A DNA stretch of 64,000 bases. Source: Apodospora peruviana. Its lineage: Eukaryota > Ascomycota > Sordariomycetes > Sordariales > Lasiosphaeriaceae. The translations under genes and the position numbers were made by a program. The DNA is taken from assembly GCA_033439685.1 (NCBI GenBank), contig JAUEDM010000003.1, forward strand, positions 2,262,001 to 2,326,000, in the 5' to 3' direction. Below the pieces are notes generated by a model that searched no databases, was not told the DNA's origin, and worked only from the letters and a program-made list of their open reading frames with translations. Positions 52,748-64,000 of the stretch are shown here, piece by piece. Positions within the stretch are counted from its first letter, which is position 1, and each line of letters opens with the position of its first letter.

Positions 52748-54542
52748 TCACGCATGCGGCGGACACGTCGCATACCCCGGCTGATGCGCGGCAGACTTGC
52801 TGACGCTACCGTACTTGGCCTGCCACGCGTAGAAATACATGAGCGCGGCGAAGGGCTGGCCCAGGATAGTGAAAGACACCCAGAAGATGCTGTTTCCCAG
52901 CAGTTTCCCGTGCGCCGACTTCATCTTTTCGAGCGGGGCGGTGAGTTTGATCAGGGGAATCTGAAGGAACATGCCGAGGAATGCCACGCCTAGTACATAT
53001 ATAGATTAGAGATTTGCTTTTTTCGCATGGAGTTTGTGTGAAAAAGAGGAGATTAGTTACCAATAAGGTTATGGGTAGGCACGCCCACAAGCAACTCGTG
53101 CAGAATTGCCGAAACGACAAACACGCAAAAGCTAGCCGTCTGGCTGCTCCACCCGCGCGAGCGCATCGGCGAGTAGACGTGTCTCTTGAAATACTGGTAG
53201 ACGGGCTTGTTCCAGGTGCGCCAGTACATGCCCAAACTCTCGCTGTTCCACCACTCGTCGTAAAAGGAACGGTCCGCAAAGCGCGTGACCTCGGCCAGGG
53301 CGTTTAGGAAGGACTGGAAGAGCGCAAAGAAACCGGCCAGCCAGATGACGAGCGAGATGGTCGACAACTTGAGCAGCCTCTCCAACATGGCCGGGTAGTC
53401 GAGCGAAGCGATCTTGTCGAGCGAGTTGCGCAGGACCGGAGCCGCGTATTGTGCCGAGCAGAACCAGATGAAGACTGAGAGGCAGAACAACTCGCCGAGG
53501 CGCTTGAAGACAAACACCCATCTGATCTTGTCGGTGCGCGGGTAGACGGGCTGGTAGATTAGCGTTGGCGCCCACCAGAAGTAGACAAGGTTACCCATGG
53601 TGATGTTTCGCGGGTAGGGGCATTTCTGATAAAGCTCAGGCAGGGCATCGAGCTCGCCCTTGACCGGGTGGAGGTAGGCATGTCGGAGGTCGCGGTTGGT
53701 GAAGGCATACGAGGCCGTCTTGAGCCAGACGATGACGGCGTGGATCTCGGTCAGGGTACCGATTAAGGGATGGTGGATGTGGTAGTAGACCACGTAGGTC
53801 GTGAACGCCAGGGCGGTGGTGACATTGAGGGCGTGGAGGACCCAGACGATCTTCCAGGTGGCCAGGAACTTCTGGGACTGGTCCGCGGTCGGGCTGCGTG
53901 TGCCATCGCGGGTCGCGAGAATCTGGGCCCTCGAGATGCGGGCTTGCCGCGCGGCGACGAACTCGATCCCATAGGCGATCAGGAGGTGGCAGGGGATGAG
54001 GAAGTACAGGGAGAGGCCCAGGATGAGATCACTCTCGCGGACGTCGTGGCATCGGATGCATATCAGGACGCCGTACTGAAGTAGACCTGTTAGTAGAAGT
54101 TCTATTGTATGAATAGAAGCGGAATCGTACCTTCTGGATATTCTCAATGACCAGGCGAAGGTTGCCAACGACTATTCATAGTTCGGTTTCATGTCAGTGT
54201 CTGCATCTTGCTTTGGATGGAAGTGCGGGGCACCGAGTGGGAGTCTGGGAGATTGAATTTACAAAGCACAATCACCATGAGATTGCGAAAACCCAGAAAG
54301 CTGGGAGACTCAGTCGTGTCGTGGCTGAGACACGACGGCCTCGACTGGGAGTGTATGGCTTCGACATGGCGATATTTCCTACGAAACGCTCTCCTTAGCT
54401 CCTCTGTTGCGTCGAGTTCGGGCGCGTTTGCGTCGTGGCTCTCCGTCTTTTCCTGAGTGGTGTGGGCTCGGCGAGTGACGCCATTGCTGGCCGGGTTGTT
54501 GTTATTGAGGGGGTCGAGGCTCGTCGCCGTCGCTGAGTTCAT
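52748..54542 (-). CDS. DGAT1: DGAT1-type diacylglycerol acyltransferase (MBOAT)
   Basis: Reverse-strand exons 54542-54263, 54171-54131, 54075-53061 and 52989-52748 encode 525 residues. After a Ser/Asn-rich N-terminus the sequence has NLMVIVLFVGNLRLVIENIQ followed by KYGVLI, as in DGAT1. Next come the motifs RSFYDEWWNSESLGMYWRTW (FYxxWWN at ~378) and WNKPVYQYFKRHVYSPM, then VSAILHELLVGVPTHNLIG with the catalytic histidine at ~433. About nine membrane segments fit an MBOAT acyltransferase of the ER. It makes triacylglycerol from diacylglycerol and acyl-CoA; a sterol acyltransferase is less likely given the FYDEWWN context. Intron 2 has two closely spaced acceptors (CTAACAG and CTTCAG), and only the second keeps the frame. 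Confidence 0.92.
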
Positions 54543-54574
54543 CTTGTGCACATTGGTCGACTACACGTAGCGCA

Positions 54575-54608
<34 letters not shown>

Positions 54609-55818
54609 TTGCTGTTTGGGATATGGAACGGACAGAGGAGGGTCGAGCAACGTGCGACAAGCTACCTAGGGATATCAAAGGGTGTCCCTTGCCAAGTCAA
54701 AAAATAGGGATCCGTACACTAGAGTTAGAAATGGGCCAGAGTTGCTGGTGGCAAACGAGTTCGCCGCGGATGGTGCCGAGTTATAGCGCCGGACGGGCGG
54801 TTCCTAGAAGAATTTTTGAAGAGGCCTCGGGACGGCCAGGCCGAGGATAGAAGCGCGAAGAAATTGGAATAGACAATGATAAATGGGAATCCAAACTGGG
54901 GAATGGAGATGATCCTCCAGAGCTTCCAGTCCCGGTCAAGTTAGGAATGGCCTGACATAAGGACCTAGGTAGAGGTCCGATACCCGTGTCCCTCCACTCC
55001 ATTCCTTAGGTTCCCAGGTTCCTGAGATGGGATATCGGAAGAGGAACAGATTTCAGCCAAGCACGAATTGATCAAGAACTTGATCAAACGTGATGCATGC
55101 ATGGACGCTGCACCGCATATCAACGGCGGAAAGACGTTAGATGGCAGCCACTTGCTAACCCATGACCAATGGCAAAGCATTGAAGCCTTCCAAGGTGCGC
55201 AGCTTGAGCTACAAGCTGGACTTGCACATGCAATTGTTGCAGACTCGTCACAACGGTGGAGCATGCAGCGGGCCTCCAGGGAGTGACCAGAGTGTCAGGT
55301 AGCACCGTAGCTCTGGGGGTGGGGCTAGAAATCAGAAGGACAAAAGCTCCCTGTGGTCCCGTATCATTTCGCCTCGACTGCCTGCCGGGCATTCTGTCGG
55401 CGGACCCGGGGCATCGACGGCAACGACAAAAAGCGGCCCGATGGTTGATCCACCCTGGCAAACTGACAACCTGAAGTAATCCGTACCGCCAAGAGCCTCG
55501 GGAGCACGGACCATTTACAGACCCAAGCATTTACCAGGCAACTCTCTAGCGCGATCGCGACTGGGACTTGTTGCAATTCACAAAGAAGCCGAACCAAAGA
55601 AGCTCCAAAGAGTAAAGAAGTCAAAAGATCATAGCACCTGCCACTCAGCAAAACCCAGGAATTTACACCGAAACTATATGATGAACTGAAGATTATAATA
55701 AGGCTACTGAGGTGGAATAATTATTGGCAAATATACGAGGCTCGCTTCATTGCCACTTCCCCGGACAACACGTCCAAACCCAGAACAGAGAACTGAGGAA
55801 GGGCTCTTGTCGTTAGCA
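54543..55818. other. Divergent intergenic region DGAT1/PFS2
   Basis: About 1.28 kb with a TAA microsatellite at 54575-54607 and CCTAGGTAGAGG-type words near 54962-54976. No gene is recognisable. Confidence 0.5.
54575..54607. repeat. AAT/TAA trinucleotide microsatellite
   Basis: About eleven uninterrupted AAT units, 33 bp upstream of the DGAT1 start codon. Confidence 0.9.
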
Positions 55819-58062
55819 ATGGCATATGAGCCTCGGGGAGAGCATGGCGACCGAAGTGACAGAGGCAACAGAGGATACGGCGGAGGAGGGGACGGAGGAT
55901 ATGATGGGCCCCCGCGGGCCCGAGGTCGACGTAAGTCTTCAGTTTTTGTCTTCGGTTGCATCTTCACGACATCCACACCATTGTTCATGTCAATATCGGT
56001 GTGATATCATTATGATATTCAACATATCCATACATATAATACTTCCGCTGGGTGTGGTCTTGATCCTCCTCTGCCTTCAAGAAATCCACGCTTCATCTTG
56101 AGAAGTGCCATGACTGCCATCCTCCGCGTCACAGCCTCGGCGAGAGATGTCCTGCAGCGATATCAAAGCACTCTCGCACACGTCAAACCGACGAAACACT
56201 AATTAAATTTCCGAGAACAGGCCCTGTGACCGACTATGGCGCGACCGTGGTCAACTGGATGCGCCATCGTCAACCGCGGTATAAAGGCTCATATGCTGGC
56301 GAGTCCGAAAGGCCCAGTGTCAGTTACATAGTCGATGTGAGCGTTTACGGGTTGCTTGTTTTCCTCACCGCCGATACTTACCCGTCGTGTTTAGATGCTA
56401 CCTCCCTCTGCTAGAGTCTCCAGTGCAGCTGACTCTGTTCCTACGCGTCACCTCCATTCATCTTTAAACAAGATCAAGCACCCGGTCAACGTTGTCAGAT
56501 GGACACCAGAAGGTCGGAGGTTGCTGACCGCCTCCAGTAGTGGAGAGTTCACCCTCTGGAACGGCACCGGCTTCAATTTTGAGACTATAATGCAGGCTCA
56601 CGACTCTGCCATTCGTGCTCTGGCCTACTCTCACAGCGACGACTGGCTAGTATCGGCGGACCACGATGGCATCATCAAATACTGGCAGCCCAATTTCAAC
56701 AACGTCGAGAGCATCCGCGGCCACACCGACCCCGTGCGAGATCTTGCTTTCAGCCCTACCGACACCAAATTTGTCACCGCATCGGACGACGCAAGTGTGA
56801 AAATTTTCGACTTTGCCGCCGGGCAGGCCGAGTCGACCATGACGGGCCACGGCTGGGATGCGAAATGCTGCGACTGGCACCCGACCAAAGGACTGATTGT
56901 GTCCGGTTCCAAAGACCATCTGGTCAAGCTTTGGGACCCAAGGACGGGCCGTTGCCTGACCACGATACGCGGCCACAAGAATACGCTTACAAAGACACTC
57001 TTTGAAAAGGTCCAGGGCATGTGCCTGGCAACCTCTGCCAGAGACCAGACAGCTCGTGTCTTTGACCTTCGGATGATGCGTGACATTTGTTTTCTCAGAG
57101 GCCACGAAAAGGATGTATCCACTATCGCCTGGCACCCAGTGCACTCCAACCTCCTAAGCACCGGCGGCTCGGAAGGCACACTTTTTCATTACCTTCTGGA
57201 CGAGCCGAATACACCGCCCGGCCACACAGCCTCGGTGGCGCCCTATGACAGCGCAGACCCGTCGTCGGCGCCAGCACAAACCATTTATCCAGCCCATAAA
57301 ATCCCATACGCTCATGACTTCGCCATCTGGTCCCTAGACTGGCACCCGCTCGGTCATATACTCGCCTCGGGATCGAATGACCGCATTACCCGGTTCTGGA
57401 CCCGATCCAGGCCGGGAGAGGCCGCCGCTTTCAACGACCGGTACCATATTGGAGAAGCAGCCGCTGAAGCCCAAGGCACCTGGGACCGCAGGGGCGGCCG
57501 GCACATGCGGCAAGTCGAAGAGGAACAAGAACTCGAGGACGAAATGGACGGCCTGGTGGATCAAAAGATGCCCATCAAGGCGCCAGTCTCGACCTTCCCC
57601 GGCATCCCAGGCCTTCTCCCTATGCAGCAGCTCGGTGGCGGAATCCTACCTCCACCACCGCCTATCATTCCAGGAGTCGGCGCGGGCCAGCCACCTCCTC
57701 TGCCGTTCCCCATACCGGGAATGGCCGGGGGTCTGCCTCTGCCAAAGAACCCGGCAGATCTCGCGGTTATCGCAGAGATGATGAAGAAGGCTGGAATCCC
57801 CCCACCGCCACTCCCGGGCGCACCACTGCCGCCTGGGATGCTGCCTCCCGGGCTCATTCCGCCTCCCAACTTCCCTCTTCCACCCAGATTCCCGCCGCCG
57901 CCACCGGGGCTCGCTGTTCCTCCTCCTGCTGTTGGTGGAGGTGGGGGATACGACAGTGATCCCAACGGTGCCGACTCTGGTAGGAGAAGGGCGCCGCTTC
58001 CTAGTCAGGAGGAGAGTCTGCGTATGGAGCAGAGTAAGGGTCATTATACTCGGGTCCGATAG
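55819..58062 (+). CDS. PFS2: Polyadenylation factor subunit Pfs2 (WD40)
   Basis: Exons 55819-55930, 56221-56336 and 56395-58062 encode 631 residues. The N-terminus is Gly/Arg-rich (RGNRGYGGGGDGG). After it come RPVTDYGATVVNWMRHRQPR and SYIVDMLPPSARV, then HSSLNKIKHPVNVVRWTPEG, all typical of Pfs2/WDR33. Seven WD repeats follow (about residues 95-390), with clear units such as GHTDPVRDLAFSPTD and GSKDHLVKLWDPRTG. The C-terminal third is Pro/Gly-rich. Pfs2 bridges cleavage factors in the cleavage and polyadenylation factor and, in WDR33, helps recognise the AAUAAA hexamer. Intron 1 is unusually long for this window (290 nt); intron 2 is 58 nt. Works in the same complex as PAP1 at 23.8 kb. Confidence 0.95.
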
Positions 58063-58955
58063 GGTTAGAGAGCCCAGGAGTAAAAGTGGAGATGGTGGTT
58101 AAAAATACAGTCGCAGGAGAGGACGGGCTGACCTAACACTTTCCGGGGCGAGGAAAAATGAGAGCCTTATAAAGGTATGGACGAGGTAAAAGGGAAAACA
58201 AATACCCTGGCGTTACTACACTGGCGGGATGGAAAGGGTGGTTAGTTAGTTCTGGAGGGATTCATTTTTAAGGTGGGAGGGCTAGTGACTGGCTGGGTGT
58301 TTTGAGGTTCAGTAACATATTTCTCTGTATTATTGGTCTCTCTATCTACGTACCTACATAGCTATGGTCTAAGTAATTGCGTTCGGCCAAGGGAGAACCC
58401 CCAAAAAGCAGTTGAAGAGCATTCAATGATAGAAGTCTGGTCTCCAAAGACAGACCGAACAGATTCTTTACCCCTGGAGAACACGCCAGTCATCTACGTG
58501 ATCAGCCATCTCAGCTGAGCTTTGGAGTTAATATTAGTTTGTACTTTGCCGGAAGGGTCTATTTATGCATTAAATCTGATTTGGTATCTATCTATAGGTA
58601 TCTAGTTCTGTTGAGGGAAAGCTAAGCCTCGTTGATTTACATGTGGGTGTGTGTACAGTAACATTACGGCTAGAGAATAGGGGCGAAGATGTGACGCTTG
58701 CATTCTCGTCCGTGTAATGTGTTAGAAACTGAAAAGATGATATACCTATATGCCATGCCATGCCAAGCCATGCGTTGAAAATGGAAAATGCAAACAAGAT
58801 AGTACAGGTACAGATACAAATACAATGATGTAGACAAAGAACGTTGAAAATCAGACCCACCGCTCTTGGAAGAATAAGAAGAAAAATGGCCTGTATAAAT
58901 CCTTCCTGTGCTGTAAATATACTACAACTCCACCTTTATATATCCATCCTCCTCT
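58063..58955. other. Convergent intergenic region PFS2/NUC1
   Basis: About 890 bp, AT-rich, with the two 3' ends and a GCCAT-rich short repeat near 58752-58772. No gene is seen. Confidence 0.5.
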
Positions 58956-60068
58956 TTATTTCCTCGGAGGACTTCCCCCCTTAGCAAACGCCTTCTGCCG
59001 ATCCGCGTAGTCCTTGATCACGAGCGCACAGCTGGCCTCAGCGCACAGCCGCTTCCTCCTCTGCACAGGCAGCTTGGTCGCGAATTCGAGCCCACTGGCA
59101 CGCTCAACAGCCTCGACAGGCACCTCAAAGTCGGTCAACGGCTTCTCGTTCGGGATCGGCGCGTTGGGCAGCACGAACGCGCCCAGCGCAACTTTCCCGC
59201 CGACGGTCCCGTCCTCGGCAAAGATGACCTTGAAAAAGTGCGTCGGCACGGCCACGTTCGGCGGGCTCCCAATAACCTCGTACTTGACGTACCACTTGTT
59301 GTCGACCGGGTCGCGTTTTGGGAGGTAAAGCGGTCCCGTGACGATCCTGACGGACGGATACGTCTGCGTCAGACGCCGGCAGAAGTCCTCGAAATGCGCC
59401 CAGTAGTCGCGGTTGAAGCCGTCGCCGACCTGCGGGCACATGTTGGTCAGGTAGAAGGTCTCGTCCATGGCGGTCTGGTTCCACTTGGCGTCGGCCGCGG
59501 GCACCTGGTGGCCGCGGTCGTAGCCGGACCGGAAGTAGTCCTTGAGCTTGGCGCGGAACTTTTCGGGCACGGCGGTGTCCTCGAGGAAGGCGCTGTTCTT
59601 GCGGTCGCCGTCGCGGATCGCGAGCGAGGAAGGGGTGATGTGCTCGGCCACCCAGTGGGGGTTGCGCAGGCGCCGGTCGAAGGACGAGATTAGAGCCGAG
59701 CGCGCGGCGATGTCGGCGACCGGACCGGGGAAGCCATACTCGAAGAGGCCGGCTGGGTCGACGGGGGCGCCGGTAGTAGTCGCGAGGGCGGTGCTGTTCG
59801 TGGTGGCAGTTGTTGTTGCCGTTGTAGGTGGAGTTGGGGCGAATATTTGCGAGGCCGGGATCGGGACAGGAGGTTTCGCGGTGGATGTAGTTGTTGTCGC
59901 GGTTGTTATCGTGGTTGTAGCGGCTTCGGTCTCGATCTTTTTGGACGATGATCGCAGTGAGTACATGGCTGCAGTAGCGGCGGCTCCAGCTCCAGCGCTC
60001 ACGGCTGCAATGACGGCTACGGTGGTTTTCGACATTGTAAAGGCTCTTCTGCCGACGTGTTGCCGCAT
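58956..60068 (-). CDS. NUC1: Mitochondrial DNA/RNA non-specific nuclease (EndoG type)
   Basis: An intronless frame of 370 residues from the ATG at 60068. MRQHVGRRAFTM is Arg-rich like a presequence, and TVAVIAAVSAGAGAAATAAM is a membrane anchor. A Thr/Ala-rich linker (about 45-100) precedes the catalytic domain. The ββα-metal active site is SGYDRGHQVPAADAKWNQTA (DRGH 184-187), followed by FYLTNMCPQVGDGFNRDYWA with the metal-binding Asn. IVTGPLYLPKRDP and PTHFFKVIFAE are also family blocks. Nuc1/EndoG degrades DNA and RNA in mitochondria and in the nucleus during cell death. A second start at 60035 would give 359 residues without the Arg-rich leader; I cannot exclude it. Confidence 0.93.
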   Translation of the reverse strand: MRQHVGRRAFTMSKTTVAVIAAVSAGAGAAATAAMYSLRSSSKKIETEAATTTITTATTTTSTAKPPVPIPASQIFAPTPPTTATTTATTNSTALATTTGAPVDPAGLFEYGFPGPVADIAARSALISSFDRRLRNPHWVAEHITPSSLAIRDGDRKNSAFLEDTAVPEKFRAKLKDYFRSGYDRGHQVPAADAKWNQTAMDETFYLTNMCPQVGDGFNRDYWAHFEDFCRRLTQTYPSVRIVTGPLYLPKRDPVDNKWYVKYEVIGSPPNVAVPTHFFKVIFAEDGTVGGKVALGAFVLPNAPIPNEKPLTDFEVPVEAVERASGLEFATKLPVQRRKRLCAEASCALVIKDYADRQKAFAKGGSPPRK

Positions 60069-61383
60069 CAATCTTATTTATTGGGAGAGGAAATTCTGGC
60101 TGGGAATCAGGCGGACGGATGGTGGTGACTCTGAAGATATTCACGCGGCTGTAACGAACCCTCGTGCCTGTGGGGGGTGGTGACGGTGTCTAAGTTGGGC
60201 GAAGTGGGAGTGTGAGTACCGGTAGGCAGTTTGCGTTCCGCAACGAATATTTCGTGTTTGTCTCGAAAAATTTACCTGGTTCGCGGCTCACGATCAGATG
60301 GACAGCTTGGCTGCCCGTTTGGGGGAACGATGCATGCAAGGAACCGCTGCGCTGCCTTCTTGCGGGTGTCCTCACCCCCACCACACACACCGGGCACCGT
60401 CATAACCCCCCCAGCGGCCCCCTAACAGCCAGTCAGTCACGGGAGCAAGCTTTGGTCAGAGGATGGACTGGCGTCCGAGGAAAGGGGACTTGTATATGGA
60501 CTGTGACCGGATGGCATGCGTATAGCTCGAGATTGTTAACTTGAAGGTAGTCAGTCAGACACGAGCAAAGTGCACTTCCGATTGAGTTCAAGGCTCCCGT
60601 CGTTGAAATCCCACGAGGCTTAACGGTCAGTCAGACGGGACGGTTCTGTGGATATTCGGATTTCAAATGCCTTCTTTTCGGGCCACCTGTAGCCTCCCGC
60701 CCGGTACCTTCCATGGTCCAACAGGGTGCCTTTGAATCCTGTCAAACGCCTATCTGATGTCCCGGGCAGATCTGCTGTGGCAGGTAGGATGACTGTGAAA
60801 CTAACACGCTCAGAATACCTACACACAACCGTGTTTTCTTGTCCAGAGCAGGCAGGGCCTTGCCAAGTGATCCACGTTGCAAATGCCCCGCAGAGGTCTG
60901 CCAAGTGCGAAGGTTAGCAGTGCATTAACGTAGTATCTTTGATGCAAGGACTCTCCACTGTCTGTTACATAGACGGGACGGTGTTGTTCATAGATGTGCC
61001 CCGGATCGCCGAGTTATTCCTTCAGGTGCTTGGGTGGGCGGCCGTAGAGGTTCTCAATCCTGATCTGAGCAGATCCTAAAACAGCGGACCGGCAGTGAGA
61101 AGTAAATTCGCCGCACCACCCGACCTTCTTCCCGCCTTTGCACTGCATTTCTTCTCTTTGTTGCCCACCTTCGCTTTCCAAAACCGCTCAAGCACCACTC
61201 GACAGATTCCACAGAAGCTGGTTGTCGAAACCTCCCTAGGACCAACCTCTCATGTCTGCGAGCTCTTTTTCGGTTAAAGAGTACTGGGGCGGCTGCAGGC
61301 ACCGATTTGGAGGCCCCTTGAGCCCTTGAGTAAGACACAGTTACAATACGACGACACCATCCCACATCTCCTGGTTACCCATC
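60069..61383. other. Divergent intergenic region NUC1/ZRT3
   Basis: About 1.3 kb between outward-reading genes. The NUC1 leader contains GATTGATG context. Other open frames, for example the reverse one at 60620-60904, show no similarity. Confidence 0.5.
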
Positions 61384-63144
61384 ATGGATTCGGCCGGCAT
61401 GGACAACGACACCCGCGGGTGGATCATGTGCATCGTGAGCGGTATAGGTGGGTGACTTTGCCCCTGGACAATTGGACTTGACCAAGTTCGACTTCTTGTT
61501 CCTGGCTGACACTGAACCCGTCGCTTTGGTTCGTGCCTGCAGCTTGCGTCGCTGGCGCAACCGTCATTTGTGTCGATATTCCCATTCGCCTTATCCCAAG
61601 CCAGCGCAAGTTTCGCATTCAGGAGAGTAATGCGTTCCTTGCATGCTCGCTGAGCCTCAGCTTTGGTGTCATGGTTGGTGACCCTGGACCCCTGCTGCTC
61701 TCATGTCCTGATTTCTCACGATTGGTTTTATACCTAGATATTTTCGGCATTATTTAGTATGCTCCCGTCGTCGATGCGGTTTCTTACCAAGGGCAAATGG
61801 GACGAGCGACAGGCTGGGTTTATCATGATGGGCTGCTTTGCCGGAGGATTTATCGGCATCGGGATTGTCTCACGATTCCTCCACCGGTACATGCCCTCGC
61901 ATGTCGTCGACTGCGACCATAGTCACTTGAGCCATCAGGACGAGGGGCACTCGGAAGACTCGCATAGCCATCACCACCACTTGCCAAGGAGGGCAAGTAG
62001 AACAGGCCGAAGGTCCATGCGCACCACCTCCTCAGCCTCGGCCACGGGACATGTTCCGCACATGACACAAGTGAACGGAGGCGCGGTAGAGACGACTCCT
62101 TTACTGGCAGGCGTACACGTGCACACCGAGTTGCCACACGGAGACTCTGCAGGTCGGATTGAATCCAGTGGCGCAGCCAAGGATGCCCGCATCCGTGCCC
62201 TAACATTGAACAGACGGCCTTCCATGTCGCAGGTCCAGAAACGGGTCATGTCGTTCGTAAAGGATACTAAACCGAACTGCGATGAATTTGGCCCTTGTTT
62301 TGGCTATACCGATCCCTGTGGGCAAGAGTGCTTTAAGCACATCGCCACACGTTCAAGTCGTCCACCAAGGCAGTCGACACTTGTTCGGATCAACACGGGG
62401 GCATCATCCCATCCGACTTCGGCAATCGTGGACGAGGATGAAGAAGCTGGTAACGGGAGCCCTGTGGCTAGCCCACTATACCGGACCAGTCGCGCACAGT
62501 CACGCGAATCGACCGCCGCCAGACACGCCGATGACATTGATCCCCATACACATACGCATGCCCCGCGGACCGATAGCGGGACTTTTGAAGGCGAGTTCTC
62601 GCCAATACTGGAAGATGCGGAAGACATGGAAGACCTCGAGGCGCAACACCATCACCACGTGCCCACGAACGCTTTCCTCTCCATTGGTCTGCAGACAGTC
62701 ATCGCCATCGCGCTCCACAAGTTCCCCGAGGGCTTTATCACTTTTGCGACCAATCACGCAAGCCCATCTCTGGGGTTTAATGTGTTCATGGCCCTGTTTG
62801 TCCACAACATTGCCGAAGGCTTTGCGTTAGCCCTGCCCCTTTACATGGCGCTGGGCAGTCGCCTGAAGGCGATCCTCTGGTCGTCACTCCTGGGAGGCTT
62901 CAGCCAGCCGATGGGCGCCGGATTCGCGTTGCTCTGGTTCAAAATTGCCAAAAGCTCCGAGATCACCATCAACAACACTGCGTACGCCATCTTGTTTGCC
63001 GTGACGGCGGGCATCATGACCAGCGTGGCCCTGCAGCTGTATGGGGAGAGTTTAAGCTTGAACCATAACAGGCAGCTGAGCATGTTGTTTGCCTTTTTCG
63101 GCATGATGCTCCTGGGGTTCAGCAATGCACTGGTTAAGCACTAG
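61384..63144 (+). CDS. ZRT3: ZIP-family zinc transporter, Zrt3-like
   Basis: Exons 61384-61447, 61543-61673 and 61738-63144 encode 533 residues. The first membrane helices span the two introns (IVSGIACVAGATVICVD, and SLSFGVM joined to IFSALFSMLPSS). A long cytosolic or lumenal loop (residues ~115-370) contains His-rich clusters, HSHLSHQDEGHSEDSHSHHH and DPHTHTHAP, that can bind zinc. The C-terminal helices carry the ZIP metal site, ALHKFPEGFITF (392-397) and FVHNIAEGFALALP (421-426). The pattern matches vacuolar Zrt3, which exports stored zinc from the vacuole to the cytosol. The acceptor at 61737 (ACCTAG) is chosen because it restores the SALFSMLP helix. A nearer TTTAG would break the frame. 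Confidence 0.92.
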
Positions 63145-64000
63145 ATACTTTTGTCTAGTGCCAATTTGCGGCCGTGTAGATTCGTCAATGGTTTCGGGAG
63201 CATGAAAAGGGCGCCAGGGTATCCGTAAACAGAGCCGATTTTAGTTGGTTTTGGAGGGCGCAAATGGGTAATGCTAATGATCACGACGGGACGGGGTTTA
63301 GATGATGGGTGCATTTTTGGGAGTGAAACTGGCAGGAACAGAGTGGGCAAAACAACCAATGTATCTGATAAAGAATATCTCTCGGCCAGTTACTAGATCC
63401 TCAGCGGTTTTGCTCTATTATTATTAGTTACTACAGAATATAAAGTACCGAGATATATTTCGTCAGGTGACTGTCTCACGGCTCATCCGTATAGAAACCT
63501 AAGGTACCTACTCTTGATACGTACCTTATGCTCTTCTTCTTTTACCAAAATAGAGTATTGGACATCCTTGTATTCTCCTTCTAGCTGGTTTGGGTCCCAA
63601 CTACAGTTTCATAGTCGAATCGTTGTACGGGCATGTAGGTATTACTTCTGAACTAGACTGTATCAATTACCTTATGTATGCTCGCAATGGAGAGGCACCA
63701 GAAGATAAACTAACAATGGCAACCCCACACTTGGCTATGCCCCTAAAGAGTAAAGCATCTCGGCAGAATATACATATGGGGTTCGATTTCGATCTCCATC
63801 CAGTCCTCCGAGTCGGACCGCGGGTTAAAGATGAGGAGATGCGGGGATACATGGACCTTTGCAGTCGTAGCTTCGCGACAAGACTCTCTTAATAATCTCG
63901 ATCACCCCACGTGCGTCACTTTTTGTGAGCGTTTCGGTCTCGTTCAAACAACTACGATAGTTTACATATTTACTTATCTTGCCCTACTTTAAACCCGATC
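63145..64000. other. Intergenic end of window
   Basis: About 860 bp, AT-rich, with AAGGTACCTA and GTACCTTA words at 63501-63529. A forward frame at 63590-63892 has no recognisable similarity. The window ends here without another gene. Confidence 0.45.

Noticed and set aside
54543..54551. Upstream extension of the DGAT1 frame
   Set aside because: The added codons begin with GTG; the first in-frame ATG is at 54542.
55750..55818. Upstream extension of PFS2
   Set aside because: The frame is open upstream, but the ATG at 55819 (AGCAATGGC) fits the usual short Gly/Arg-rich Pfs2 N-terminus; the extension has no similarity.
59125..60144. 339-codon reverse frame overlapping NUC1
   Set aside because: Arg-rich shadow of the NUC1 coding frame; NUC1 has the conserved nuclease motifs.
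61759..61761. ATG at 61759 as the start of ZRT3
   Set aside because: It lies inside a conserved helix (SALFSMLP) and two upstream exons with membrane helices splice to it in frame.

Overview
The window is nuclear DNA of a filamentous ascomycete, most likely Sordariomycetes (Neurospora/Chaetomium/Podospora-like). Reasons: short introns (about 50-100 nt) with GTAAGT/GTGAGT donors and CTAAC/CTGAC branch sites; fungal gene families in fungal form (a 93-residue G-protein gamma subunit, a WSC-domain secreted protein, SMP3, PEX8 ending in SKL, RPB6 of 155 residues); interspersed single-copy genes on both strands; and long non-coding intervals. There is no operon, phage, plasmid, CRISPR or bacterial feature. 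All exon coordinates were worked out by hand from reading frame, splice consensus and family conservation.

Layout. 0.4-6.8 kb: DPC29/TACO1-type mitochondrial translation factor (+), PET100 (-), SMP3 (-), SKP1 (+). 8.1-12.4 kb: ribosomal protein eL39 (-), a low-confidence decayed gene, ARL1 (+), tRNA-Arg(ACG). 12.9-19.1 kb: a catalase pseudogene (-), a CYSTM-like microprotein (-), about 4 kb with no gene, an unidentified 104-residue protein (+). 20.2-28.9 kb: PHS1 dehydratase (+), an alpha/beta hydrolase (-), poly(A) polymerase (+), a membrane PLC-X protein (+), a selenoprotein-W-like protein (-). 30.1-40.9 kb: G gamma (-), eIF3a (+), a 3.5 kb gap, a WSC protein (+). 41.9-45.4 kb: RPB6 (-) and TFIIIA (+) as a divergent pair, then a damaged intron-containing tRNA-Ile (-). 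45.4-47.4 kb: AT-richer sequence with broken reading frames. 47.4-52.2 kb: PEX8 (-) and a TMEM170-family protein (+) as a divergent pair, then STE14 (+). 52.7-63.1 kb: DGAT1-type acyltransferase (-), PFS2 (+), NUC1/EndoG nuclease (-), ZRT3-type zinc transporter (+).

Most genes are independent housekeeping genes. Functional links visible here: PAP1 and PFS2 both belong to mRNA 3'-end formation; RPB6 and TFIIIA both serve RNA polymerase III and share a 426 bp divergent promoter; G gamma ends in a CaaX box that STE14 would methylate after prenylation; SMP3, PHS1, DGAT1 and STE14 are ER membrane enzymes; DPC29, PET100 and NUC1 are mitochondrial. I found no clear undescribed multi-gene system. The items most worth following are the catalase pseudogene that keeps its promoter, the tRNA-Ile with a damaged T-loop, the broken frames at 46.5-47.4 kb, the second CxxC in the selenoprotein-W-like protein, and a TACCTA-type word repeated in the intergenic DNA.
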